The translations under genes and the position numbers were made by a program. From NCBI GenBank assembly GCA_006226685.1, contig SBGG01000017.1, positions 1 through 64,000 on the forward strand: a stretch of DNA of 64,000 nt. Reading direction: 5' to 3'. This DNA is from Sphingomonadales bacterium. Its GTDB lineage: Bacteria; Pseudomonadota; Alphaproteobacteria; Sphingomonadales; Sphingomonadaceae. Below are positions 37,743 to 47,158 of this stretch, piece after piece. The notes beneath the pieces are model-generated. The model was given only the letters and a program-made list of their open reading frames with translations. It was not told the origin of the DNA and ran no database searches. Numbering within the stretch: the first letter of the stretch is position 1; every line of letters begins with the position of its first letter.

Positions 37743-38485
37743 CCGCGCGAAACCTCCGCGTTGAACATATAGCCGACACCGCGCACCGTCGTGATCGGCG
37801 GCGCCCCGCCCGCTGCGGCGAGTTTGCGCCGCAAGCGGCTGACCAGCACGTCAATGCTGCGGTCGGAGCTTTCCCCAAGGCGCGAACGCGTCAGTTCAAT
37901 CAGCCGCTCCCGCCCGATCACGCGCTGCGGCTGGCCGACGAAAGTGGCGAGCAGATCAAACTCCGCGCCCGTCAGGTCAATGATCGCCCCGGTCGGGGAG
38001 CGTAATTCGCGGCGCGAAAAATTGACCGCCCACCCCTCGAACCGCGCCTCGTTCCGGCGGCTGTCATCGGTGCGGCCATCGAGCGCGCCTCCCCGGCGCA
38101 ACACGGCGCGGATGCGCGCGATCAGTTCGCGGGAACTGAACGGCTTGGCCAGATAATCGTCGGCGCCCAGTTCCAGCCCCAAAACCCGGTCGGCTTCGCT
38201 CGCACGCGCGCTGATGAAGATGATCGGCACATCGCTTTCCCGCCGGATCTGGCGGCACAAATCGATCCCGTTGGTTCCCGGCAGCATGATGTCGAGCACG
38301 ATGAGGTCCACCTGCTCATTTTCCAGCGCGATCCACATCTCCGGCGCGGTCGCGGCCGACCGCACACGATAGCCATGTTCCTGCATCGCCCGCACCGTCA
38401 GCATACGAAGCGACGGATCGTCTTCCACCAGCAATATGGTCTGAGCGGTCATCGGAAAGTTGGACAGATAAGAAGCATCGGCCAT
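37739..38485 (-). CDS. OmpR/PhoB-type response regulator
   Basis: The 248 aa (or 237 from the ATG at 38452, where the receiver domain begins MTAQTILLVEDD) hold a receiver with the phosphorylated Asp in LIVLDIMLPG and the Lys in YLAKPFSSRELIARIRA, then a winged-helix DNA-binding domain ending RRKLAAAGGAPPITTVRGVG. Neither start has a clear ribosome-binding site. It is cotranscribed with the downstream kinase. Confidence 0.94.
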   Translation of the reverse strand: MADASYLSNFPMTAQTILLVEDDPSLRMLTVRAMQEHGYRVRSAATAPEMWIALENEQVDLIVLDIMLPGTNGIDLCRQIRRESDVPIIFISARASEADRVLGLELGADDYLAKPFSSRELIARIRAVLRRGGALDGRTDDSRRNEARFEGWAVNFSRRELRSPTGAIIDLTGAEFDLLATFVGQPQRVIGRERLIELTRSRLGESSDRSIDVLVSRLRRKLAAAGGAPPITTVRGVGYMFNAEVSRG

Positions 38486-38935
38486 TAGCTAGTCACGCAC
38501 CCGGCTGGGTTCAAGCACATCACGCGGTTCATCTGGCTGTGCGCCACGCCCCATGCCTGAACGGTTTTTGAAATAACGGCAAGCGGGCAGCTTTCCCGAA
38601 CCGCGAGCCGCCTCCCCTGCCGGCAAAAGGACCGGGGTGACGCACCACGAACTCAAACCGCCGACTTTCCGGGGATTGGTCATGCCCGCCAAGGGAAGCA
38701 CTGCCGATACCCGCGTAACCAGATGGCAACACTATGTTTCGCGACAAAGGCGTCATTGTTACAAATTATTGCCATGCCAACGCTTTTTCGAGCGCGGCCT
38801 CATCTGGCATCAGTCCGCGCCTGAACGGGGCTTCCCCATCGGCAAGGATGGCGGGAAGCATTCTCCAGCCCCTTGCCACCCTGCCGGGCGGGAGCAATAA
38901 GCGCGTCCTGTGAAATGACAAGATAAGGATCTGAA
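38486..38935. other. Gene-free divergent control region
   Basis: This 450-bp stretch lies between the response regulator (leftward) and the MBL-fold gene (rightward). It includes an AT-richer patch (ATTGTTACAAATTATTGCC at about 38755-38773) that may hold promoter or regulator sites. I see no gene, repeat or terminator. Confidence 0.45.
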
Positions 38936-40540
38936 ATGGCAAAGGATGTGACGCTCACCTTCCACGGCGCTGCGGGAACCGTAACAGGGTCCTGCATGGA
39001 ATTCACGCTGAACGGGCGCTCCATCCTCGTCGATTGCGGTCTGTTTCAGGGGTCGCGCAGCCTCGAAACGCTCAATCACCGCCCGTTCGATTTCGCACCC
39101 GACCGGATAGAGGCGGTGCTGCTCACCCATGCCCATATCGACCATTGCGGCCTGCTGCCCAAGCTGGTGGCGCAGGGCTTTGACGGACCGATCTGGTGCA
39201 CCGACGCCACCGCCGACCTGTTGCCGGTGATGCTCGCCGATTCCGGGCGGATACAGGAAATGGAAACGGAACGGCACAACCGACGGCGTGACCGCGCCGG
39301 GGAAGAGCGCTTCGAACCGCTTTATACGGAACAGGACGCACTGCGCGCCGGAGAGCAGGCCCGCCCCGTACCCATGGCCGAGTGGTTCGAACCCGCGCCC
39401 GGCTTTCGCGCGCGCCTGTGGAATGCCGGGCATATATTGGGCTCGGCCTCGATCGAGCTGGAAGCGAACGGCACGCGCATTTTCTGTTCCGGCGATCTCG
39501 GGCCGGACAATAAGGCGTTTCAGCCCGACCCGGACGGCCCGACCGGCAGCGATCACGTCATCTGCGAATCTACCTATGGCAACCGGTCGCGCAAACATAT
39601 GACCATCGCCCAGCGCCGCGACCGGCTGGAACAGGAAATCAAGGAAGCGATCGGCCGGGGCGGCAACCTCATCATCCCGGTCTTCGCGCTTGAACGGACG
39701 CAGGAACTGCTGCTCGACATCGCAATGCTGGCCGATGCCGGACGCATCCCGAATGTGCCGGTCTTCGTCGATTCCCCGCTCGCCAGCCGGACCACCGAAG
39801 TATTCGCGCGTCACGCCGATACTCTGGAGGACATAAACGGCACCGACATTTTTCATCACCCCTCGATTCACTATGTCGAGGATGTCGCTCATTCGATCCG
39901 CCTCAACAGCATGTCGGGCGCGATCATCATGGCGGCGTCGGGCATGTGCGAGGCCGGGCGGATACGCCATCACCTCAAACATAATCTGTTCCGCCGGGAA
40001 TCGACCGTGCTGTTCGTCGGGTTTCAGGCGCAGGGATCGCTCGGCCGCGTAATCCTCGAAGGTGCGGAGCGGGTGCGCATTTCCGGCGAGGACATCACCG
40101 TGCGCGCGCAGATACGGCGGATCGACAGCTATTCCGCCCATGCCGATCGCGACGAACTGCTCGAATGGATCGCCGCGCGCAAGCCGATCCGGGGCAGCCT
40201 GATCCTGAGCCATGGCGAATCGGAATCCCGGCAGGCGCTGGCCGATGGCGCGCAGGCGCAGGACCCTTCGCTCAGCATAGAGATGCCGCAAATCGGAGAG
40301 AGCTATACGCTCGCCCCCGGAACCGCCGCCCGCCGCCTCAACACCGGTCGCGCCGACATCGCCCAGATGACCGGCACCGACTGGCAAAATGACTATGCCG
40401 ATTTCGCCACCAGCCTCAAGCGCCGCCTGAACCGGATCGAAAATGAAGAAAAGCGCAAAAAGGCGATCGCCGAAATGCGCCGCGTGCTCGACAGCTACAC
40501 CGCCTTCCGCGAGGAACGGAAAGCGCACAACCACCGGTAA
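38936..40540 (+). CDS. MBL-fold beta-CASP nuclease-like protein
   Basis: The 534-aa protein has the metallo-beta-lactamase zinc motif HAHIDHCG near residue 64, SGDLGPDN, and beta-CASP features such as ICESTYGNR, PVFALERTQELL and ASGMCEAGRI, plus a C-terminal RNA-specificity part (YSAHADRDELLEWI). This is the CPSF/Ysh1-like bacterial group, generally thought to act on RNA. No RNA-processing partner is adjacent. Confidence 0.9.
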   Translation: MAKDVTLTFHGAAGTVTGSCMEFTLNGRSILVDCGLFQGSRSLETLNHRPFDFAPDRIEAVLLTHAHIDHCGLLPKLVAQGFDGPIWCTDATADLLPVMLADSGRIQEMETERHNRRRDRAGEERFEPLYTEQDALRAGEQARPVPMAEWFEPAPGFRARLWNAGHILGSASIELEANGTRIFCSGDLGPDNKAFQPDPDGPTGSDHVICESTYGNRSRKHMTIAQRRDRLEQEIKEAIGRGGNLIIPVFALERTQELLLDIAMLADAGRIPNVPVFVDSPLASRTTEVFARHADTLEDINGTDIFHHPSIHYVEDVAHSIRLNSMSGAIIMAASGMCEAGRIRHHLKHNLFRRESTVLFVGFQAQGSLGRVILEGAERVRISGEDITVRAQIRRIDSYSAHADRDELLEWIAARKPIRGSLILSHGESESRQALADGAQAQDPSLSIEMPQIGESYTLAPGTAARRLNTGRADIAQMTGTDWQNDYADFATSLKRRLNRIENEEKRKKAIAEMRRVLDSYTAFREERKAHNHR

Positions 40541-40585
40541 CCGCAGACAGGATCAAGGGAGCAAAAAACCTTGCTCCCTTCGCCT

Positions 40586-41008
40586 TCACCGCTCCAGCCG
40601 GACCACCATCGTCACGAAAAAGGCGGTCGACCAGCCGAGCAGTACCGCGCCGTTAATTCCTTCTATCCCGGCGATCAGGCGCCAGCTTTCGACGATATAA
40701 TGGTCGGAAAAGCCGATCGCGGCATAGCTGATCGTCGAGAAATACACCGCCGTTTCCAGCGACGGGATCGCCCCGCCGATCAGGTAGAACAGCGCGTATA
40801 GCCAGATCTCCAGCCCGTGCAGGCCAAACATGCCGATCACCGCCAACAGGGTGACGAACAAGCCGCGCAGGGAAATACGGGGCAGGTGCATCATGTGTTC
40901 ATGATGGCTTTCGCGCCGCAGCAACCGGCCCAGCATGGCCAGCCCGATCCCGTGAATCACGACGGTCGTCATCACCATGATCGCCGCCACGATAAGCTGA
41001 ACTAACAT
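40586..41008 (-). CDS. Small two-helix ion-channel protein
   Basis: The 140 aa have an N-terminal helix (about 1-28), a second (about 49-70), a pore-like segment ETAVYFSTISYAAIGFSD (about 88-105) and a last helix (about 115-137). This resembles the Ion_trans_2 potassium-channel family, but the usual GYGD filter is AIGFSD, so selectivity is uncertain. It is convergent with the MBL gene. Confidence 0.75.
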   Translation of the reverse strand: MLVQLIVAAIMVMTTVVIHGIGLAMLGRLLRRESHHEHMMHLPRISLRGLFVTLLAVIGMFGLHGLEIWLYALFYLIGGAIPSLETAVYFSTISYAAIGFSDHYIVESWRLIAGIEGINGAVLLGWSTAFFVTMVVRLER

Positions 41009-41063
41009 GACACCTCATCATATGAAAAAATAAATGCCCTGAAATGGGAAGGAAGCGGCACCA

Positions 41064-41489
41064 TCAGCCGCCCGGCCTCCATCCTGCGGGCGCCAGCTCG
41101 AAACCGGCAAATTCGAAGGCGGGGGAGACAATGCAACTGACCAGCGCCCAGCCCTGCTCCGCCTCGGCCGCCTGCCAATGATGCGGCGCAATCACATGCT
41201 GCGGCACTTCTCCGCTCAGCACATTTCCGCCCAGCCGCACTTCCCCGACCGGCCCCGCATCGCGCGGCGCGGTCATCAGCCGCAAGGGCGCGCCCGCATG
41301 CCACAGCCAGATCTCCGTCGCATCGACCTTGTGCCAGTGGGACCGCTGCCCCGCCTCCAGCAGGAACCAGATCGCGGTCGCGCCCGCGCGCCGATCCTCC
41401 TCGCTTCCCGCCCGCCAGGTCTCTCGATACCATCCCCCTTCCGGGTGCGGCGAGAGGTCCAGTTCGGTGATGATCCTCGTCACATCCAT
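41064..41489 (-). CDS. DUF985 cupin-domain protein
   Basis: The 141-aa single cupin starts MDVTRIITELDLSPHPEGGW, has the metal-type motif HWHKVDATEIWLWHAG, and PQHVIAPHHWQAAE in the second half. These are signature parts of the DUF985 family, whose function is unknown. It lies 55 bp upstream of the ion-channel gene on the same strand, so they may form one unit. Confidence 0.85.
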   Translation of the reverse strand: MDVTRIITELDLSPHPEGGWYRETWRAGSEEDRRAGATAIWFLLEAGQRSHWHKVDATEIWLWHAGAPLRLMTAPRDAGPVGEVRLGGNVLSGEVPQHVIAPHHWQAAEAEQGWALVSCIVSPAFEFAGFELAPAGWRPGG

Positions 41490-41620
41490 TACCCCCTCCT
41501 ATCGTGCCCGGCTTCATCGACCAAGAGCGAAAGCCGCTTCACCCCAACAGTCCGCCCCCGGCCCTGATGAAAGCAGCGCTGATGACAAGAGCATGACGGC
41601 CCTATAGAGGCTCGGTCAGG

Positions 41621-42031
41621 ATGAGGACCTTGAGCACCCTGATTCGCGATCATCGCGCGCTGGCCTTGCTGCTGCTGGCCGTAACGCTGTGCGTGAAGGC
41701 GGTGGTGCCGCAGGGGTATATGCTCGGTTCGGGTCAGAAGCTGCTAACCGTTCAACTCTGCTATGACGGCAGCGAACATCGCACCGCGCAAGTCGCGATC
41801 GCGCTCGACAACCGACCCGACCCTGCCGATCCGAACGGAAACACCCGCCCCGATCAGCATTGCGCCTTCACCTCTCTTGCGATGGGCGCATTGGGCGGGG
41901 CGGATGCGCCGCTGCTCGAACAGGCGCTGATCTTCATCATTGCCCGCGGTTTTGCTCCGGTCACGCTCCTTCTGCCGGAACGGTCGCTCTATCTGCGCCC
42001 CCCGCTGCGCGGACCGCCCGCCTCTTTCTGA
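41621..42031 (+). CDS. DUF2946-like small protein upstream of a copper-type receptor
   Basis: The 136 aa have one N-terminal hydrophobic helix (about 13-30), a short Cys-bearing middle (QLCYDG, HCAFTSLAMG), a second hydrophobic stretch (about 99-117) and a Pro/Arg tail LRPPLRGPPA. This pattern fits DUF2946, a family often found near copper-uptake or efflux genes. The match rests on general pattern only. It lies 124 bp before the receptor gene. Confidence 0.55.
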   Translation: MRTLSTLIRDHRALALLLLAVTLCVKAVVPQGYMLGSGQKLLTVQLCYDGSEHRTAQVAIALDNRPDPADPNGNTRPDQHCAFTSLAMGALGGADAPLLEQALIFIIARGFAPVTLLLPERSLYLRPPLRGPPASF

Positions 42032-42155
42032 CAGGCTGATCGCCCCTGACAGGCCCGCGCGTGCCATGGCGCGCCGCCGCCCCCCGCGCGATCGCTTCGG
42101 CCGGCTCCCAGACGGAAAGCCGGCCCCCTGTTTCAGAAATATCCCAAGGACCATC

Positions 42156-44294
42156 ATGACCCATAGCATCACCATGGCGCGTCTCGCGCTGCTCGCTTCC
42201 GCCTGCCTTCTGCCGGTTTCCGTGCAGGCTCAGGACGACACCACCCTGCTGCCCCCGGTGGACATCGATTCCACCACGTCGCCCGCCGCCCTCTCTTCCT
42301 CCACCCTGTCGCGCGAGGAGCTGCGCCATCGTCAGAACCAGTCGAGCGACACCGCCGGGCTGCTCTCCCGCCTGCCGGGCGTCAGCATCAACGGCGGCGG
42401 CGGCTTCTCCTCCATGCCCGCCATCCGGGGCCTGTCCGAACAGCGCCTGTCCATTCTGGTCGACGGCGCGCCGATCGATGCCGCCTGCCCCAATGACATG
42501 AACAGCCCGCTTTCCTATACCGACCCGCAGACGATCCAGTCGATCAGGGTCATCACCGGCGTCGCCCCGGTCAGCATGGGCGGCGATTCCATCGGCGGCA
42601 CAATCGCGATCGACGGCCCCGCCCCCCGCTTCGCGACCGGCTCCACCATGTTGCTGACCGGCGAAGCCTCCGCCTTCTATCGCAGCAATGGCGACGGCTT
42701 CGGCGGCGCGGTCACACTGACGGCCGCGAGCGAGCATCTTTCCGCCACCTATACCGGCTCTTTCACCCAGTCGGACCAATATAAGGGCGGCGACAATCGC
42801 GGCCTTGTCCGCTCTACCGAATATAAGAAAACCGACCATGCCCTCGCCCTTGCCTATCAGGGCGATGCGGGCCTGTTCGAGCTGAAGGGCGGCTATCATT
42901 TCTCGCCCTATGAGGGCTTTCCCAACCAGTATATGGACATGACCTCCAACAAGAGCTGGTATCTGAACGGCCATTATCAGGGCGCGTTCGACTGGGGCAC
43001 GGTCGATATGCGCGCCCATTATCGCGACACCGATCACCGGATGAACTTCCTTGAAGACAAGGGCGGCAACACCGGCCGTTCCATGCCGATGAACACCGAA
43101 GTCCACAGCTATGGCGGTTCGCTCAAGGTCGATCTGCCGCTCTCGGCCCGCGACACGGTACGTGTGGGCGGCGACTATCATCATCAATGGCTGAACGATT
43201 ACTGGCCGCCGGTCGCGGGCAGCATGATGATGGGGCCGGACACCTTCATCAACGTCAACGGCGCCACGCGCGACCGGGTGGCTGGTTTCGCCGAATGGGA
43301 GGCCCGCTGGACCGACCGCCTCTCCACCACCGCAGGCGTGCGCTATGACCGCGTGGTAATGGATACGGGCAATGTCGCCCCCTATTCCACCACCAGCATG
43401 ATGAGCATGGCCGATGCGATGGCGGCAACCGCCTTCAACGCCGCCAGCCATAAGCGCACCGACAATGATTGGAGCGCCTCGCTGCTCGCCAGCTATGCGC
43501 CGAGCGACCTGGTGTCGCTGGAACTCGGCTATGCCCATAAGGCGCGCTCGCCCAATATCTATGAACGCTACACATGGGGCACGGGGTCCATGGCCAGCCG
43601 GATGATCGGCTGGTTCGGCGACGGCAACGGCTATGTCGGCAATCTCGACCTGAAGCCCGAACGCGCCGACACGGTCAGCGCGGCGATTGAATTGCATGGC
43701 GGCGGCGCGGACGGCTGGTTCCTGCGGCTGGCGCCCTATTACACCCATGTGAACGACTATATCGATGTCAGTCCGACACCGCTGCAATCGCTGGGCAACG
43801 GCTTTGTCCAGCTTCGCTTCGACAATGTGGACGCGGAATTTTACGGCATAGACCTGTCGGGCGCGGTGCCGCTGCGGCGCGGCAGCGACAAGGACAGCAC
43901 CCGCCTCACCGGGTCGCTCAGCTATGTGCGCGGACGCAACCTCAGCGATGACGGCTCGCTCTATCACCAGATGCCGCTCAACGCGCGGCTGGGCATCGCC
44001 CATCTCCAGAACGGCGTCGAGGCCGGCGCCGATATCCAATGGGTGGCGGAGAAGAACCGCGTGGACATCACCCGAAACGAGCCGAAAACCGATGATTATG
44101 CGCTGCTGAACCTGCATGCCGCTTATAACTGGAGCGCGTTCCGCATCAGCCTCGATATCGAAAATCTGTTCGATACCGGCTATGATCTGCCACTGGGCGG
44201 CATGTCGCTGGGCGATTATTATGCGACCGGAACGCTGCGCCCAGTGCCGGGCCGCGGCCGTTCGTTCAATATCGGGCTGAGCGCCCGCTTCTGA
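42156..44294 (+). CDS. TonB-dependent receptor, probably for copper (OprC-like)
   Basis: The 712 aa start at ATG 42156 with CAAGGA five bases upstream; a signal peptide ends near VQAQ. The plug has LLSRLPGVSINGGGG, RGLSEQRLSILVDG and ACPNDMNSPLSYTDP, a segment shared with copper-type receptors. The barrel ends NIGLSARF. Met- and His-rich loops (SMPMN, SMMMGPD, MMSMADAMA, YHHQW) would suit Cu(I). A DUF2946-like gene upstream and tonB downstream support metal uptake. Zinc is the alternative. Confidence 0.85.
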   Translation: MTHSITMARLALLASACLLPVSVQAQDDTTLLPPVDIDSTTSPAALSSSTLSREELRHRQNQSSDTAGLLSRLPGVSINGGGGFSSMPAIRGLSEQRLSILVDGAPIDAACPNDMNSPLSYTDPQTIQSIRVITGVAPVSMGGDSIGGTIAIDGPAPRFATGSTMLLTGEASAFYRSNGDGFGGAVTLTAASEHLSATYTGSFTQSDQYKGGDNRGLVRSTEYKKTDHALALAYQGDAGLFELKGGYHFSPYEGFPNQYMDMTSNKSWYLNGHYQGAFDWGTVDMRAHYRDTDHRMNFLEDKGGNTGRSMPMNTEVHSYGGSLKVDLPLSARDTVRVGGDYHHQWLNDYWPPVAGSMMMGPDTFINVNGATRDRVAGFAEWEARWTDRLSTTAGVRYDRVVMDTGNVAPYSTTSMMSMADAMAATAFNAASHKRTDNDWSASLLASYAPSDLVSLELGYAHKARSPNIYERYTWGTGSMASRMIGWFGDGNGYVGNLDLKPERADTVSAAIELHGGGADGWFLRLAPYYTHVNDYIDVSPTPLQSLGNGFVQLRFDNVDAEFYGIDLSGAVPLRRGSDKDSTRLTGSLSYVRGRNLSDDGSLYHQMPLNARLGIAHLQNGVEAGADIQWVAEKNRVDITRNEPKTDDYALLNLHAAYNWSAFRISLDIENLFDTGYDLPLGGMSLGDYYATGTLRPVPGRGRSFNIGLSARF

Positions 44295-44298
44295 CGGG

Positions 44299-45051
44299 AT
44301 GAAAGCGATCGACCATGAAATGTTTCCGTCGGCGCGGCCTGAGCGATGGGCCTTTGCGTCAGCGGGCAATCATGGCCGGTTGCTCCCGGCCTTCGCCGCC
44401 ATCGCCCTGCATGCGCTGGCGGCGGCAGCGCTGCTGACCGCGCCTTCGATCCGGGAAGACAGAACCGCCCGGCAAGCTTCGCCAAACGCCCTCACAATAT
44501 TCGTGCCTGAGCGGCCTGTTCCTGAAGAGCCTCAGCGGGCGATACCGCAGCATCCTCCAGCCGAACCAGCCTCTCCCACGCAACCGGACGGGCCATCACG
44601 CCCCTCCCCTCCAAAAGCGGGCGGAACGCCCCCTCCGACCGGCAATATATCGCCGCTCTCTCCGGCACCCTCCCTCCCTGTTCTCATCGCCGACCGCCCC
44701 CGGCCCGCCTCGCTTCCCCCACCGTCCGCCACACCGCGCCCAACGCCCCCAAAGCCCGAAGCCACGGCCGCCAATATGGACGCGGAGGCGAAAGCTTATC
44801 GGCAAAAGCTCTGGGCCCATATCGCCCGTTCGCGCCCGGCCGGCATCCGGCTGGAGGGCAGCAGCCTCATTTCATTCCGGATCGACCGGAACGGCCAATT
44901 GCTCTCGCTCCATCTCGCACGGTCCAGCGGCAATGCGATGCTCGACCGACTGGCGCTCCGCACCCTGTCACGCGCAGCGCCCTTTCCACCGCCGCCTCCT
45001 TCGCTCGACGACACCCAACTCGATTTCGCCATCCCTTTCAGCTTCCATTGA
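44299..45051 (+). CDS. TonB-family energy transducer
   Basis: The 250 aa have an N-terminal membrane helix (about 29-46), a long Pro-rich linker (about 66-150) and a C-terminal TonB domain (GSSLISFRIDRNGQLLSLHL, then SGNAMLDRLALRTL). It follows the receptor stop by 4 bp, so it is a dedicated TonB for that receptor. No exbB/exbD genes are nearby; it would use those elsewhere in the genome. Confidence 0.88.
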   Translation: MKAIDHEMFPSARPERWAFASAGNHGRLLPAFAAIALHALAAAALLTAPSIREDRTARQASPNALTIFVPERPVPEEPQRAIPQHPPAEPASPTQPDGPSRPSPPKAGGTPPPTGNISPLSPAPSLPVLIADRPRPASLPPPSATPRPTPPKPEATAANMDAEAKAYRQKLWAHIARSRPAGIRLEGSSLISFRIDRNGQLLSLHLARSSGNAMLDRLALRTLSRAAPFPPPPPSLDDTQLDFAIPFSFH

Positions 45052-45217
45052 TTGCGATTGTCCCCCGAGAGTTTCGCCCCCTTTCGTTATGCACTCACGT
45101 TTCAATCGAAAAAAAATCACGCCAAAAGCAATTTCCTGTTTGCATTACCGGGAACGCCTTGCTAACAGCCGCGCCTCGGCAGGGCAAAGCCAACCGGCAG
45201 CCACCCTTTCCCGATGT

Positions 45218-45305
<88 letters not shown>

Positions 45306-45386
45306 ATAAATCATTCACTTACAGCCAAAAAGAGTGGTCCACAGCGCATGTGCGGCGGCGCGAGTACCGAATAGGTACCGTGTTGC

Positions 45387-46670
45387 TCACGCCGTCCTCA
45401 CGTCCACGACCTGGTGCGAGTGGTATAGGTCGGTGAGATGAGCATGCTTGATGCGGAATTGGCTTCTGCGCTTGATCTCCTCGGCCCCGGTCTCCTCGAC
45501 GAGCTTGATGCCCGGATCGTAGTAGACCTTACCCGCAACGAACGCCTTGAGGAATAGAATGAAATCGGTCTGCTCGCAAAGCAGGACGGGGTGCCCGAAC
45601 TGATACCGGCGGGGCGGGTTCTCGCAAATCGACGGGACGTAGACCGCTTGCGCATGCTTGCGGTTCCAGTGCTCCATCATGCCGCGTAACGTCCAGACAG
45701 CGGCATCGTCCCCCGCAGCATGGCGCAGATAGATGCCACCATCGATGTCGGCAATCTTGCCAGTCGCCGGATCGAATCCTTCGACGAAGACCGAGCACCT
45801 CGTCCGCGCGTGGGGCGCCCCGCCGTATCGGTAGATGCCCCCGAAGTTCAAGCGTCCCTGTCGGCCACGTGTATCGGGGTAACCGAAACGGCGTACAAAG
45901 GCCTCGACACCCTCGGTACGGTAGACGCCCGCGGTTGGCTCGGGCGTCATCAACGTCACCGGCGACTTGGGGGTGAACCTCTGGAAGTTCGTCACGCCGT
46001 ACTGCTTGACCTCCCATCCCATGAAGTCCGGCTCAGCGTTGCCGTTCGGGCTGATGCCCAGTTCTGCCTCGAGCGTGTAGCCTCCCGCGTTCGGAGCCGA
46101 GTATGAGACTTTGGAGCCCCCACGAAGCCTCTGCCCAGCGATCCAGCCCATCTCGTGAACCCGCCTCAGTTCGGCGAGCAAAGCGGACTTCGGATCGCGA
46201 CCCAGCAGCGCTGAGAGCTCCAGGAAAACGCCCAGCCGCTGCCACAGGCCCGCTTTGACCTCATTCCCCAAGGGATGGCCGTCCGGCACCACGTAGCCGA
46301 GTACCTTACCGTCGGGCGTGACGCCGAAGAACATGATGCGTCCGTCCAGCCGCTGGTTCATGAGGTCGCTCGGCGCCGGGCGACAGCCACGCAGGAAGCC
46401 CGACATACGGACCTCGGGATAGTCAGGGTAGAGGATCAGGTTCGCACCGGGAGCCAGATGTCGGCCACCCTCATCAATCCAGTAGAATTCGACAGACGCC
46501 TTCGGACGGTCCTGCTTGCTGCCCGCCCGCTGCTCGCGGTCCACGTAGATATCGCCGTGCGGGATGATGTTGAGCGCGCCGAAGCCGCCGCCAAGGTATA
46601 CTTGGTTCTTGGAATTGTCGTTGGCAGCTAATTCCTTGGCATAGAGGCGAGACGCCCCGTATTCGCGCAT
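45387..46670 (-). CDS. Type II restriction endonuclease, MvaI/BcnI family
   Basis: The protein has 427 aa from ATG 46670, which shares its A with the vsr stop (TGATG). A TTG at 46703 would add 11 residues. The catalytic region GGYTLEAELGISPNGNAEPD then GWEVKQYG has the MvaI/BcnI pattern with TLE, an Asp, and E-V-K. MvaI cuts CCWGG and BcnI CCSGG; the Dcm-type partner methylase and Vsr fit the CCWGG version. About 195 residues precede the catalytic core, so the enzyme is larger than MvaI (about 250 aa) and has an extra N-terminal domain. Confidence 0.8.
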   Translation of the reverse strand: MREYGASRLYAKELAANDNSKNQVYLGGGFGALNIIPHGDIYVDREQRAGSKQDRPKASVEFYWIDEGGRHLAPGANLILYPDYPEVRMSGFLRGCRPAPSDLMNQRLDGRIMFFGVTPDGKVLGYVVPDGHPLGNEVKAGLWQRLGVFLELSALLGRDPKSALLAELRRVHEMGWIAGQRLRGGSKVSYSAPNAGGYTLEAELGISPNGNAEPDFMGWEVKQYGVTNFQRFTPKSPVTLMTPEPTAGVYRTEGVEAFVRRFGYPDTRGRQGRLNFGGIYRYGGAPHARTRCSVFVEGFDPATGKIADIDGGIYLRHAAGDDAAVWTLRGMMEHWNRKHAQAVYVPSICENPPRRYQFGHPVLLCEQTDFILFLKAFVAGKVYYDPGIKLVEETGAEEIKRRSQFRIKHAHLTDLYHSHQVVDVRTA

Positions 46671-47158
46671 CAGGCCTGCGAGTTGTTCGAGTGATGTGAC
46701 CAATCTCCGCCGCCCCTAATTACAATGGTATCGCCGCCTTCGCGGACCCACTGTGCTAAGGACTGCATCGCGGCCTGTCCATCGAGCTTTGCTTTACCCT
46801 TCAAGGCACACTCCCAGACCGTTGCCACGCGCCATCCACCGGCCTGTAGCTGCTGGACGGCCAGACGGTCGCGCTCAACGTTTCGGCTGATCTTCTCGCG
46901 CCAGAACTCCTCGTTAGACTTCGGCCACTTGAACAGATGGCAGTCGTGCCCGTGGAAGAAGCACCCATGGACGAACACGACTGCGCGGTGGCGTGGCAGG
47001 ACGATGTCCGGGCGGCCCGGTAGCCCGCCGACGTGTAGCCTGAACCGCAGGCCCTGCGCGTGCAGGGCATGGCGCACAAACAGCTCGGGCTTGGTATGAG
47101 CCCCGCGGATCGCCGCCATGTTGCGACTGCGGGTCGCCTGGTCATGGACGTCGGGCAC
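46670..47158 (-). CDS. vsr: Very short patch repair endonuclease
   Basis: Vsr nicks beside T:G mismatches made by deamination of 5-methylcytosine. The 162 aa start with GTG at 47158, sharing one base with the methylase stop (TAGTG). Catalytic Asp 51 (GLPGRPDIVL) and the motif VFVHGCFFHGHDCHLFKWP (His 64 and 69) are intact. It is second in a three-gene modification-repair-restriction unit. Confidence 0.95.
   Translation of the reverse strand: MPDVHDQATRSRNMAAIRGAHTKPELFVRHALHAQGLRFRLHVGGLPGRPDIVLPRHRAVVFVHGCFFHGHDCHLFKWPKSNEEFWREKISRNVERDRLAVQQLQAGGWRVATVWECALKGKAKLDGQAAMQSLAQWVREGGDTIVIRGGGDWSHHSNNSQA

Noticed and set aside
38810..40534. A 574-codon minus-strand frame
   Set aside because: Antisense of the beta-CASP gene, whose HAHIDH motif is intact.
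41961..44369. An 802-codon open frame on the minus strand
   Set aside because: It is the antisense of the copper-type receptor. It has no domains and arises from the high GC.
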